Origin: Leptasterias polaris
Lineage: Eukaryota > Echinodermata > Asteroidea > Forcipulatida > Asteriidae
DNA length: 64,000 bases
Direction: 5' to 3'
Assembly (NCBI GenBank): GCA_037783415.1
Contig: JAZGTN010000015.1
Span: forward strand, 558,001-622,000
Below the pieces are notes generated by a model, which saw only the letters and a list, made by a program, of their open reading frames with translations, made no database searches and was not told the origin of the DNA. The position numbers and the translations under genes were made by a program. Shown here one piece after another: positions 49,101 to 60,100 of the stretch (within the stretch, counting starts at the first letter, position 1; the number at the start of each line of letters is the position of its first letter).

Positions 49101-50240
49101 GAGTGGAAAGTAAAAACCCAGGCAAGTTTAACACTTGTACGCACAAGGTTTGAACTTCCTGGTCAAGTTCAAACTTTGCCAAGCTTCTAACCTTGCGCAG
49201 CAGTGGGCAAGTTCTGAGTTTGCTTAAGTGCAAGTTTTAAAGTTGCAAGGATTTCTACTTTGCCCTCAAAATTTTAACAAAAATGTGACCACCCAGAATT
49301 ATTTTACTCTTCGAATAAACAATGACCGTCCCTTTATCAAAAACTAAAGACAAGATAAGTAATTTTTATAATTTTTTTTTATTGAATTCCCAAATCAATC
49401 ACTCCAGAGAAATAAATGTCAGTCTGCAATTGGATCAAAGACAAAGTCCAGGAAATGGCATATATAAAGACCTGGGTTTGACCGGAGGGTTAGGATAACC
49501 ACAAAATAAATTTAATGTTACTTAAACAAAAACCAGTAATGTATGTATTATCCTAGTTTAGGAGCAATACCATTGATCCTCTACAACGTTGGGAGGATAG
49601 AACTAGGTCAACTCATATATCCAAACCAATTCATACTCCAACCAACTCATGCACATGCAACTCGTACTCCAACCAGATTGTACTCCGACCAATTCGTGCA
49701 CGAATATTTTGCATGTAGTAGAATGTAAGGTTTTGACAGAAAACAGATGATAGAAAAACATGTATATAATGTTTACAAAACAAATATTCCCCAATTTAAG
49801 CTGTTTTAGAAAGACTCTGCTTGGGTAGTAAAAATTCATTAAAAATTTGCATATATATTTATAACAATTTCTGAGGAACTTTCTAATTAAACAGGATTTT
49901 TTTTTTAGAACTTAGATGAGAATCTAATTACTTCAATTCAAAAAATATTTGCAAGTAGGGAGGGCATTTGTTCTTGAGAAATATATGCACATGAGGTGGT
50001 CAGAGTATGAGTTGGGTGGAGTAGTAGCCGACTCCAATTTGGTAGGATCGAGGGTTATGATAGCATCGTTACTACAGTAGTGTCATCCCCTAGTTGAGTT
50101 GAGAAGGCAAGGTAAAGTACCTGATGTGCATCACCAGATGGAATGATATAAGCCTGGATTGCATCGGAGCCGATGTACTGTTTGGCTTTCATCAAACTCC
50201 GAAGCTTCTGCAGCAGACCAGTTGTATTCTTCATCGTCAT
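37113..50240 (-). CDS. XPNPEP1: Xaa-Pro aminopeptidase 1 (cytosolic aminopeptidase P), complete
   Basis: A metal-dependent (Mn) M24B peptidase that removes N-terminal residues before proline. Exons on the minus strand: 50121-50240, 48991-49054, 47680-47784, 47262-47302, 47076-47127, 46300-46446, 45570-45665, 44990-45071, 44266-44413, 43795-43839, 42972-43058, 41740-41790, 41506-41564, 41000-41149, 39911-39971, 39132-39201, 38347-38523, 38001-38077, 37554-37652, 37113-37232. All phases agree; 616 residues (human 623). Seen in order: [36 protein letters not shown], and the pita-bread domain with metal ligands in [18 protein letters not shown] (two Asp), HGTGHGVG (His), DEPGYYEDG and GIRIEN (two Glu). 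The start is the ATG at 50240. The frame stays open to an acceptor-like TTTTTTAG ending at 50274, so an upstream exon could extend the N-terminus, as in longer vertebrate isoforms. The exon 12 donor is GTTGGT, weak but phase-correct. Confidence 0.95.
39470..39872 (-). mobile_element. tRNA-derived SINE (family I), nearly full length
   Basis: The head on the minus strand at about 39872 reads GGCTTGTCATGGCTTAGTGG. A GGTTCGAGTCCCAGTC-type B box is near 39795. The body has ACTTAACCATTATTGC, and the tail GTGTGATAAAGTGCTATAG is near 39480. It lies in an XPNPEP1 intron. Confidence 0.75.
40733..40925 (+). mobile_element. SINE family III
   Basis: AGCTCAGTGGTCTGTGG and GGTTCGAATCCAACCC (A- and B-box-like) are followed by CTTCACAGGACTGTGGAAAG and ACACACATCAGTGTATGGGT. 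It shares order and sequence with 15577-15715. It lies in an XPNPEP1 intron. Confidence 0.65.
41975..42320. mobile_element. diverged copy of the 18131-18498 element
   Basis: Shares AATGTTCACAGATTTGCACA, AACACTCGATGTTTGAAAAC and CAGGTTTGTTATTTCATGTA with 18131-18498 in the same order. It abuts the 65-bp minisatellite and lies in the same XPNPEP1 intron. Confidence 0.6.
42318..42971. repeat. 65-bp minisatellite that includes an XPNPEP1 5' splice site
   Basis: About ten copies of a 65-bp unit, with one shortened copy near 42675. In gene orientation each unit reads GGGATGAATAATGCTCAT followed by GTAAGATTAAAGG, the last 18 nt of exon 42972-43058 (with G to T at one site) and its donor, then about 34 bp of intron. 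The real exon end abuts the array. The copies are almost identical to each other. Confidence 0.93.
43220..43422. mobile_element. possible piggyBac-type MITE
   Basis: Starts CCCTTACAG and ends CTGTAAGGG followed by TTAA. The left flank is GTAA instead of TTAA. Only 9 bp of terminal inverted repeat, so tentative. Confidence 0.4.
43985..44185 (+). mobile_element. SINE family I, degraded, no head
   Basis: GGTAGAGATTGTTGATGTGA, TGCATACTCCTCAGGAGTTG, GAGATGGTTT and a tail ending in TATTATTATAATTA match the body of 60426-60676. It lies in an XPNPEP1 intron. Confidence 0.55.
44598..44657. repeat. 18-bp tandem repeat
   Basis: Three and a half copies of CCATAGCAACAGTTGTAT in an XPNPEP1 intron. Confidence 0.85.
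45135..45437. mobile_element. piggyBac-like MITE, relative of 5685-6000
   Basis: TTAA at 45135 is followed by CCCTCAATG. The other end is GTAGGAGGG followed by TTAG, a one-base change from TTAA. Interior words such as GGTTGGTCAACTC and ACCATTCAA also occur, inverted or direct, in the element at 5685. It lies in an XPNPEP1 intron. Confidence 0.55.
48799..48918. repeat. 40-bp tandem repeat, 3 copies
   Basis: Three near-identical copies of a unit containing GAAGTAGATCAAAGAATGTG and GGTTTCTTTAAAGCTATT in an XPNPEP1 intron. Confidence 0.9.
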
Positions 50241-51734
50241 AGTGATGGAATTGTAGCAACTCCTATGAATGACCTAAAAAACATAGATTCTTTCATAGTT
50301 GATTTTCATTTATGATTGATAGTAAACATTGTCTGTAATGATCTCCACCTTGGTCCCTTGTGTGATTTACATCTTTGGTGAATGATGGACCCTCTATTGT
50401 TCCTAAACTATATTCATTTCCCCTTTTGAAAAAAATCATCTCCCGCAACTGCACTTACAAGTTACTACTTAGTTTTGGTAATCTGGTGGTAATGGGCTAA
50501 TAATCTTGTCAGTCTCGACAACTCAAAAAAAAAAGCAAAGGTAAAAATCCTATTCCAAACTGAGATACATAAACTGTACTCCTCCCTAGAAGAACTACTT
50601 GGGTTCGTTCTGCTATCGTCTCCATCATCCATGCTATCAAGTATCATTCGTGTATTTGCGATAATCATAACCCTCCATCCTCCTGGCGGTCTGAGACTGT
50701 CGGGAGAATGGAGGGTTAAAACATTACCGATGCCAGCAGGGATAGGCCTATGTAATAAGTAACTATTAGTTCACTGTTGGCGGGACAGACGTATCCCCAT
50801 ACTTTTGTTTGGGCACTGGCCTGGTGACCAGTCTTTTTTCTTTGTCTTTTTCTTCCATTCTGTGCTTTTTAACATGTGTTCTGCGCCTTTGATCATTTTG
50901 TATGTAAGGGACGCAATATAAATTTTAAATATTATTATTATTATTATTGTTACGGTTATCGCAACTACTGTTCGTGGAGACGATCGATAGCGGAACGAAC
51001 CTCGTAGTTCTAGGGGAGTAGGAGTAGGGAGATCAGCAGATCGGCGGGTTGCACCATCCTATCTGTTAGCGTGTGAAAACTCGAAGAAAAAAATGGACTG
51101 AAAAAACATCACTTTGAAATATTTTACCTTCTTTAAAAGACCGTGTGGCAGCCAAGAAGTTGCTTTTTCAATATATCATATTTTTTTGAATGAAATCTCT
51201 GGTAAAACACCTTAATTCTTTTCTCGAAATACGGCCAGTTGGAGAGCTAGTCGTTCGCGGTTTCCCTGCTGGAAGTCGCCATTATTTTTATTTTTTTTTT
51301 CAGAGCGACCCTTGTACTCTAACGTCAGTTCCTCACCAGTAGAGGGCGCAATCGTTCAATTGACTGTGTGGATCAAATTCTCGAGAGTCAATGGTAACGA
51401 ATGATACCAAATATTCCATATTTTCTTTTTTATTTTCTCAGGGAAATTGATTACTTTATAAATCTAAGACTTTTAGCAACATTTTTTCATAATTTTTTTT
51501 GTTAAAAACGTCCAAATAGATAATTTTGGAGGGCAAAAAAGTAGGAAAAACTAGTATTTTCTGAAAGATTAAAGTGTTGTGATTGTTTTGCACTGCTTTT
51601 CTGTTGCATGGGTATTTGCGGTTAGCTGCGAATTTCAATTTTATAAAAGTGTTCATTTTCAGAATTCCAGAAATTTTACTTAGGAATTCTAACATCTTGA
51701 TTCTTGATGAATGTTTGATTATATTACTTTATTA

Positions 51735-52090
51735 TTAATTTGTGATATCTCTGCCAAATTTTAAGATATCAATGTCATTTGAAAACCATTGTATTCCCCC
51801 TTTAAAAAAAAAAGCTTTCCAGTGATAAATTTATTGGGGTGCAGATGTGCAGATATCTGATTTGTGAAAGTTTCAAGGATAATTGTAAATACGCATTGCA
51901 CTCTCAAAATTTACAGAACAGAATGCCGGAAAAATAATACTAAAAATTACATAACTCGGCCAAATTGTAAGATATCAAGCTAATTTAAACACTATTGTAT
52001 TTCTTTTTTTACAAGCTTTCCAGTGATACCAATTTTATGGGGGTGCAGTAGAAAAATATCATTTGTGCCGATCTCCCTGTACAGAAACTG
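51735..52090. repeat. imperfect tandem duplication, about 200 bp
   Basis: Two blocks (51740-51870 and 51950-52075) share in order GCCAAATTTTAAGATATCAA, ACCATTGTATT, AAGCTTTCCAGTGATA, GGGGTGCAG and ATATC..TTTGTG. They are clearly homologous but well diverged. Confidence 0.6.
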
Positions 52091-52116
52091 GGGTGCTGTA
52101 CTCCTTTTTAAATTTT

Positions 52117-52163
52117 AATTTTGACATCTGCGATCGTCTAGTACCACCGCAGATGTCAAAATT
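52117..52163. repeat. hairpin with perfect 16-bp arms
   Basis: AATTTTGACATCTGCG is perfectly inverted across a 15-base loop. There is no T-run or gene end next to it to suggest a terminator role. Confidence 0.8.
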
Positions 52164-53084
52164 ATTGTTATAAAAAGCACAGCGCCCAAGTAGTGGGTCG
52201 GTTTTTTGACTATTCTACTCCAATACTTTTAAATTAAATTAATGGCAATGCAAAAACATAACGTCCGGAAACTGGGACACTTAGTAATGCCTAGCAAAGT
52301 AAGATATAAAACAGCTTCTAGCTATCTATCGGGTGTTTGATATAATTTAAGAAAATATTAGCATCCTCACATACAACAAAATGTACATTAACAAGCATTA
52401 AAATGACAAAAAGGTGCATTTACCGAGGTTTCTGCGGATTAGACTTTACAGTTAGTTATTGACCTCCCTCCCCCGATAATTGGTGACACGCTTGTTCCCA
52501 GGTTAAATATCTGTAGTAGACAAACGATCACGCAGCACTAGCAACGTGTGGTGAGGGGATCGATGTCGGCTGCAATATCTGAGCTCCTCGATCGTGTACG
52601 TGTAGTGTACAAACAAAAACTATCATTTATAAAGCATTGAACAATGTCAAAGGGGAGTAATTTTTAAAATGTTACAGAATTAAGTCGTCCTCCTCTCCAG
52701 ATTGGAAGAGCAAACTTTACCACAAAAACTCAAATAAGGAAAACATGGAAATAGATATGCTGGTTCTATACAAATGTTTATTACCAAATAAATACACTCT
52801 TTGTTCAAACGAAGATGTTAATATTAAAATTAGAAGACTGTGACATATTACACAAGTTCCATGAAACATTCCAAACCACAGTGACTATAGTCAAAAGCTG
52901 CACAACATTTTTTAAGACATGGTACCTAGTAGAAATACCTTGTAAGTTTTGTTCATTTATCTTATTTATTTCGGTTCTGTAGCACACATGGCATTACTAA
53001 TATTATGACATAATATTCTCATTACATATTTCTGGTAAACCACGGATGCCTCATAAGTGAACCATAGAGCAAGGACCAGCTGTG

Positions 53085-53400
53085 AGTGAACTTATTCCTT
53101 CCTCCATGCTGTAGCTTACAAGTCCGAGGAAACCTGTAGTGTAAACAAGGGTGCTTGCTATGTGAACCAGAAACACCGGGTTAACCCTATACTCTTCCAC
53201 AATAAGTGTTCTGGGTTCTTTTACATGCACTACCAATCCTAGTTCACGGGCCCTGCGGCTTGATGGAACAATTTGAAGGACAAAGCAATTATGGTGAAGC
53301 ATCTTGCTCAAGGACACATTAAGTGCCAGAACCGGGACTCGAGCCCGCACTGTTGATCAGAAACATTAGAGCTCGGGTCCAATGCTCGTACACGCCACAA
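53085..53400 (-). mobile_element. SINE family I, degraded
   Basis: CAAGGACACATTAAGTGCCA, GGGACTCGAGCCCGC (B-box complement) and AGAAACATTAGAGCTCG match the head half of the copies at 39470 and 59424. Confidence 0.6.
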
Positions 53401-53744
53401 TAATAAAAATACATGATTACAAAAACTCTAGTATTCCAAAGACAGCCAAGAATCTGCGGACCATCCAGATATTAGAAATATACCCAAAATGTAATGGTAA
53501 TAAGAAAAAGTATTAGTGAATAATAAACTATATATGGACCAAGATTAATTGTTTTGAGTGAAATGCCACCACCTGCATGATTTTTAGCCCAGACCAGAGA
53601 GCTGACAAATCTGGAATGCTCAGCACCTAAATATAAAGTTTCATTCATATTTGAAAATACTAAACATTTGGCAAATAAATACATTTTAATAATGAGCAAC
53701 GCCAAACAAAGACACTTACAAAAAAAGGGAGATCGCCAACATAG

Positions 53745-53830
53745 GAATAGATGGCTCAGTTGGTAGAGCACCAGTGCATTAAAACCAAAGGTCGCAGGTT
53801 CAAATCCCACTTTAGTAAATTTTCTTTATT
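53745..53830 (+). mobile_element. tRNA-like SINE head (family II)
   Basis: ATAGATGGCTCAGTTGGTAG (A box) and GTCGCAGGTTCAAATCCCAC (B box) are followed by TTTTCTTTATTTTAACCCA. The ends do not pair as an acceptor stem. Confidence 0.72.
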
Positions 53831-54165
53831 TTAACCCAAAATTAAATAACGTGTTGTTAAACAATTGTGTATAAAAAAATATATTCAAAATGTGTACATC
53901 AAATTAGTACTGTTTTGTTTACAATACATGTTTACATATAACTGTAAAAAACTTAAAGACGTATAAAACATAAAAATACATGTATTTCTTAAGCACCATT
54001 TGTTAATAAAAATATTCAAAGCATTTTGGGAAACAGACAGAACCAAAGTTTCTTGACTTGACCAGGACTTGACTATTTCCTGAAGCGAATAGTATCTCAA
54101 AAAATAAGCGATTGAAACAGCTGTATGAAAAAACTGTCAGAAATGTGTAGAAGTTAACACAGGGA

Positions 54166-57100
54166 CTAATTCAACTGCACAGGTACAGAATAATCGCCGG
54201 GACGGTTCCAGTAGTCTAGCGCTCTTACACGATACCATCCTTTAGTGGTGAAGTTTGCTGGAACAACTGGGAAAAAAAGAACAAAACAAAATCATATTTT
54301 AAAGTGATAAGTAAAGTTTGTTTCTTACTTTGTCAGAGATCTGACAAGCTTTGCAATGCAAGATTACATGAAGTAGTTTTGGGTGAGATTCCGAACATTG
54401 GAACCAATCACATATTATCACAAGAAGCACTACATTAAATACCGGAACTGATTATTATTGTAATAAAAAGGAAGTAACTATAACTAGTAAACTTAATTGG
54501 ATTTGAATTTATTTGGAAAAAAAAAACCACAGCAAGAGCATGGCAAAAGTACATACACAGTAACAGGAGGATAACAATGGAAATAAATAAACAAAAGTAG
54601 AAAACAAGAAAGAAAAACTGCACAAAATTATTTTAGGATAGCCCCAACAAACCAAAATCTTCGGATTTTATTTCCATTGGGGTCCTTACAGAAAAAAGGC
54701 AAAAAACATAGGAAAAAAACCAAACCCAAAACCAAACGGACTGAGAGAGTCAAAGAATGTGGATGGTTATACAAAGATATTCACAACTTGCGGGTACAAC
54801 CTTGTGTACATCTCTTTTGGGAGGAGTACTGACTCTAAAAAGAGCTGTTGTAGTCTCGACGTTTCAAACAGTGTACTCTGCTCGTCTTCAGGACAGCTCT
54901 GTTCAGAGCCACTAATCCTTCCAAAAGATTTACTCGTGGTTGTGCCTGCAAGTTTACTAGTAACAGTTACTTTCAGAACTACATTCAAAATCATTAGAAT
55001 CTTCGAAATCATCTCATCACTTAATCAAAAAAATCATCAAAATTAATTCAATCAATGCAAGTACTCACCATGATTGACTGCATCAGCTGAGAAGAGAAAT
55101 GTAGTGAAAATCAAATCAACGTCATTGACTCGTAAATACTGCCCTCTTTGCTCAGTGGAGTATTCCACTTCGTACGTCAAGAGACAACGTGATGAGACGT
55201 CTTCCCATCTCATCAGAACGTCATATTCAGTGACTTGGTGGAGGTACAGATTGTTTACCTAAAAAAGTTAGACAAGAAAGAATTTTTTTATCCGTTGTAT
55301 TTATCATATTGAGTTTTTCATTTCACTCAAATATTCTTTCAATCTAGTCTGAAAGGAAATAACAACAACAAATATTAAATGCACTGTCTCATCTTGCACT
55401 ATAAGGTAGGGCTCAATTAATGTGTTGTATTTAACGTAATTTACAAAGAAAGACAACACCTAAAAACACACAATACACAAGCCTTAACAACAGACAATTA
55501 ATCAAATCAGAGTCCATGACATTTGAAACATTGTTGCTTTTTCTTCTATAAATGAACATGTTGTCACTTATCTCTACCCGGAAATATAAGGTTTCAGCTT
55601 AAGAAGATAAACATGAAAAAAATCACAATAAAGAAGCAGACTAACTGAACTGTGAATACCACACTGGGAACATTTGTTCTTGACTTGTTTCAAAGAAGGA
55701 TCATTAGTGAGGCTGGCCTAGAGAAAGAAAGAATAAAGACCAACCCTAAATGTTATTGAAGCAGGAGTTATCAACAATACTATTTGAAAAACATGTTTGA
55801 GATTTTATTTGTGAGACAATATTTTACCTGTTGAGGAACTGCCATTGGTTTAGCACAAGCATGTATAAGCATCACTCCAGGTTTGCTCAGGTTAAAGTCA
55901 AATGTCATCCCAGGGCCTGTGAAAAGAGTAGGACCTTCAGTTCGGACAGGCTCCTACATAGAAATAGAGTAATACTAATAACCTGAAACAACCCTAATGC
56001 AATTTGGAAAGATATCAAGTAAAAGAACTGTGCAGTTAAATGCAATTATATGAGTACAAGAGTACAGAGAAAATAGTACTCAAGTATTAGAACCGGTGAG
56101 TGTAATGCCATCAAGTTTATTTATTTCTACATTTATTTTATTACACATCCAACAGCACAATAAGTGTCAATAACAGGGTGAATAGGAAACAAGAAGAAAT
56201 GTTCACTCTTAGATGTGGGAGGAACACCCCAATGGGGAAAGCCCACGGAATCAGGTAGGGACTGAAAACTCAATCCACATGCAAGGCTCTGGTCTGAGGT
56301 GGAATTCGAACCAGGGTCCAAAGAGGTGAAAGGCAGGGAAGGAAACCACTGAGCCAACCTGATGCCCCAAAGTCAATATGATGTCCATTTCTTCCCTTCA
56401 GGAGTGAGATTCATAGCTGACAAAAAAAACACTATGAAAGCAGGATCAAGATTTAAGAAAACACCTTTTGAAGTTCTACATTTCAAGAAGCTTTTGAAAA
56501 CAGAGTAAAGAAGTAAATCAGGGCCCAATTGCTTAACAATTTTCTGCTAATTAAAATGAAGCCGGATACCAGTCATAAATTGTACTGTGACATGGTACTT
56601 AGGCTGGTAACCTTATTCTGGTAAGCATAATTACTTTTGAGCTAAGCTACTTTTGAGGCTTAAGCTTAGAAGCTTTTTATTTCCACCAGGTAGACATAAA
56701 AAGTTTGAATACAGAAAAGTCTAAATTTCTCATCCCTCTCCATACGAGTTTTACCTTTCTTTAAACTGTTATTATAATTACCTGATTTTTCCTCATTTCT
56801 ACAAATTGTTTTCTGGTTGGAAAAACTGGTTTCTTGAAGCCTTTCCACAAATGATATGGGTTACCCTGAGTGTTGTTCAAAAGATACACAACGTACAACA
56901 TGTCTGAAATGAAATACAGAAATGCATCACTATTACAATATTTGCAGAAGTCTTCAAGAATTAAATTTAGAAAATAGTTCTCTGGTTTGTAAATCAAGAA
57001 CTTGGAAGCTAAAATACTTGCTTCAAATACTTCAGCTGCTCCTCGTTTGTGGAATTTATTACTGCTGCAAGTACAAACATCTAGATCCTTAAGTACTTTT

Positions 57101-60100
57101 AAATCTCAACTCAAAACGCATTTGATTTCTCTCGCATTTTCTCGCTCATTGTAATTTGCATCATCATTGTCATTTTCCATTTATGTATTTGTAAGATTTT
57201 GTATAGGTTTTTGGTTTGGTTTTGTGTTCTTGTAGGCACCTTGAGCACTCTTAGGGTGGAAATGTGCGTAATATAAGTTTTGTAATTATTATTATTTTTT
57301 ATTAAGAGCAAAGAGATCCAAGATTTTAAACGAGTGTTGATCGTATAAATATTAAAAAAATTACCCATAATTATTGCCTGTGATTATAATAGCTGTATCT
57401 AATTTATACAAACCTTGGTTTTGCTGTATTTTAGGGACACCTTGAACATTGATCCTCACATGATCACTCCCAGTCTTGTTACTGGTGTCGTTGCTGTTGT
57501 ATACAATCACACTCATCTGCCAACTGAAATCATCAAGACTAATTCCACTGCTAATAGTTTATTTGGTATGTAGTTATAAATGTCAGGGCTCAAATTTTGT
57601 GAAAAAATCATGCCTGGAATTAAACGGAGGCCACACCCTGGGCCCAATGTCATAAAGCTGTTAAGCAGATAATACTGCTTAGCAAATTTGTTTGCTAGGC
57701 AAAAAATAGGTAGGGCACCAGTCGCAGCAATGTAACCTACATGGAGCTTTGACTGGTTACCTGCTTATATTAAAGCAAGATTGTTCTGTACTTAGCAAGA
57801 TTTTGTGCTTACAGGCTTTATGAAATTGGACCCAGGTATTGGCTCTTGTGCCCCTTGAAAAGTAGTAGGGAAATAGGATGCAAAAATATCTTTGGAAATA
57901 ATTTATAACAAAAGTATTTTCCTCACCTGTCACGTGAAGTATTTACTGGTGTGTGCGTAGATGCTAAAATCCCCACGTCACTGTCATTATTGCTGACCTC
58001 TCCTGCTGCAATGTTAAGGAAGCCACAAGATATGTAAGGCTTGAAACTTTGGCCAGTGAAAATACAACCTCATTTATGGTCAAATTAATTTTACTTCCGT
58101 TTTAAAGAAAAAAATTGAAGTGTATTTTCTTGGGAACTAACTTCTGACTCTCAAGAGGGGACTTTTAGGGGGGGATCAGGTCAGGTTGGCTCAGTGTTGT
58201 CTTTCCCTGCCTTTCACCTCTTTGGACCCTGGTTAGAATCCCACCTCAGACCGGAGCCTTGCATGTGGATTGAGTTTTCAGTCCCTACCTGATTGCATGG
58301 GTTTTCCTCCCACATCTACAACTGAACAATACTTCTTGTTTACTATTCAACCTGTTATTGGTGCTAACCATGCTGTTTGATGTGTAACAAAACCAAAACG
58401 TAATTTAAAAAAATAAAAATAAATTGAAGATAATCTTGTTGGCTCTCACCCGTGCTAATACTTGAGAGCTCTTTAATCTTGCACCTGTTAAAGGTTACCC
58501 TTTTTCTCTTTTTTTCTCTAGGAGCCTGTACGAGTTGAAGTATGGACTCGTTTCACAGGCCCTGGGTTGACGTTTGACTTCAACTAAAATTATCTTCCAG
58601 TCATTCGTTCTACTTTTCTTCAGACAGATTGAGCCAGTGTACCTGATGATAAGACATCAACTTGAGTGTCTCCAAGCAACGCCAACAATCCCATCACACT
58701 GAGTACAGGTTTCTTGATTGTCTGTATACTTGGTGGATGAGTTAGATTCATCTGAAATCGAGCAACCAGAGTTCGCTGAGTGAAGAAGTTAGGGTTGAAA
58801 TCAAGGAAGCCATTGTCATTGCTTAGCAACGCGTAGTTCACGTCGGGATGCTGGCTGATGAGAAGATTTTGATGCTGGGCAATGATCTGGAAAAAGGAAC
58901 GAAGGTCAGAAATTTCATCATCAAGGAAAAGACACACCTGGGCATTTTCTTAATTGCCTATGGACCATATATCACCATGCAGCTAATGAGAGCTAAAGAG
59001 TTAAAAACAAAATACCATCTTCACCCTCTCTGGTTCACATTTATTATAATAATACTAATAATAATAATAAATGATAATAATATCGGCTCTTATATAGCGC
59101 AATTCCAAAGAATGATCATTGCGCTTCACACTTTATTACCCCTGGTCACTGGGCCATTATTTCATTCTTAAAACCATCTCAGCTCCCTGGGGAGTATACA
59201 GCCTGTGCTGCCAAAGCGCACTAAGCTAAATCATTCACAAAAACCATCTCTGCCCTCACAGGTACCCATTTTACCCCTGGGTGAAGAGAAGCAATTATAG
59301 TTAAGTGTCTTGCTCAAGGACACAAGTGTCATGACCGGGATTCGAACCCACACCCTGATGACTCAGCCACCAGAACTTGAGTCCGATGCTCTTAACCGCT
59401 CGGCCACGACACGCCACATATAATGGGGTCTTATATAGCACCTGTATCCATCAATAAGGTGCTCAAGGCACTGGAATAAAGAAAAACACTTTTTAAGACA
59501 GGTTTTGAAGTTCATGAATTATGAGACCCATTTACGTAGCACCTTAATTAAGGGTTTGCAATGTGCTGGGGTGCACTCAGAAGCCACTGCCAGAAACACA
59601 GAGGCAAACCCCTTTCCTTAGCAATAAGCGTAACTGGTATTTTTTACACAGCACACAGGACCTGCCGCTTTACGTCCTGTCCGAAGGACAAAGCAAAGTG
59701 TCTTGCTCAAGGACACAAGTGTCAGGACCGGGACTCCAACCCACACTCTGCTGATCAGAAACACCAGAGCTTGAGTCCAATGCTCTAGACCGCTCAGCCA
59801 CAGCACCTAGGTGACTGAGAAGTTGTTTATGGATAAGTGACTTGCTCAAGAACTTCCACTACAGGCATTCAAAGAACTCAATAAGCCACTACACTCTGCA
59901 ATAAAAGCTAAAGACAACTTGAAGACAGTCAAGCATACAGTACCTTCTTTGCAACAAAAGAAAACAGTTACCTTGACAACCACAGCTGCGTAGGTTGCAT
60001 CAGCTCTCCACTCTTCTGGACGACTCCATCCTACTAAAGGATCTGCCTCACTAGAAAGTAGAAATGAGAATCTAACGACAAACTCTCCAGAAGAACATCC

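Larger units (their letters stand above)
50274..54165. other. XPNPEP1 upstream region and IDUA 3' flank
   Basis: This must hold the XPNPEP1 promoter and any noncoding first exon, but I cannot place either. It also contains a retroelement tail ending in (ATT)n at 50930-50947, a duplicated block at 51735-52090, a 16-bp-arm hairpin at 52117-52163, a degraded family I SINE (53085-53400) and a family II SINE (53745-53830). A TTTATT at about 52776 could be the AATAAA of IDUA on the minus strand. Confidence 0.5.

Noticed and set aside
53748..53820. Functional tRNA gene
   Set aside because: A and B boxes are present, but the 5' and 3' ends do not pair into an acceptor stem and the tail matches other SINE copies. 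The same applies to 26862-26931 and 35378-35460.
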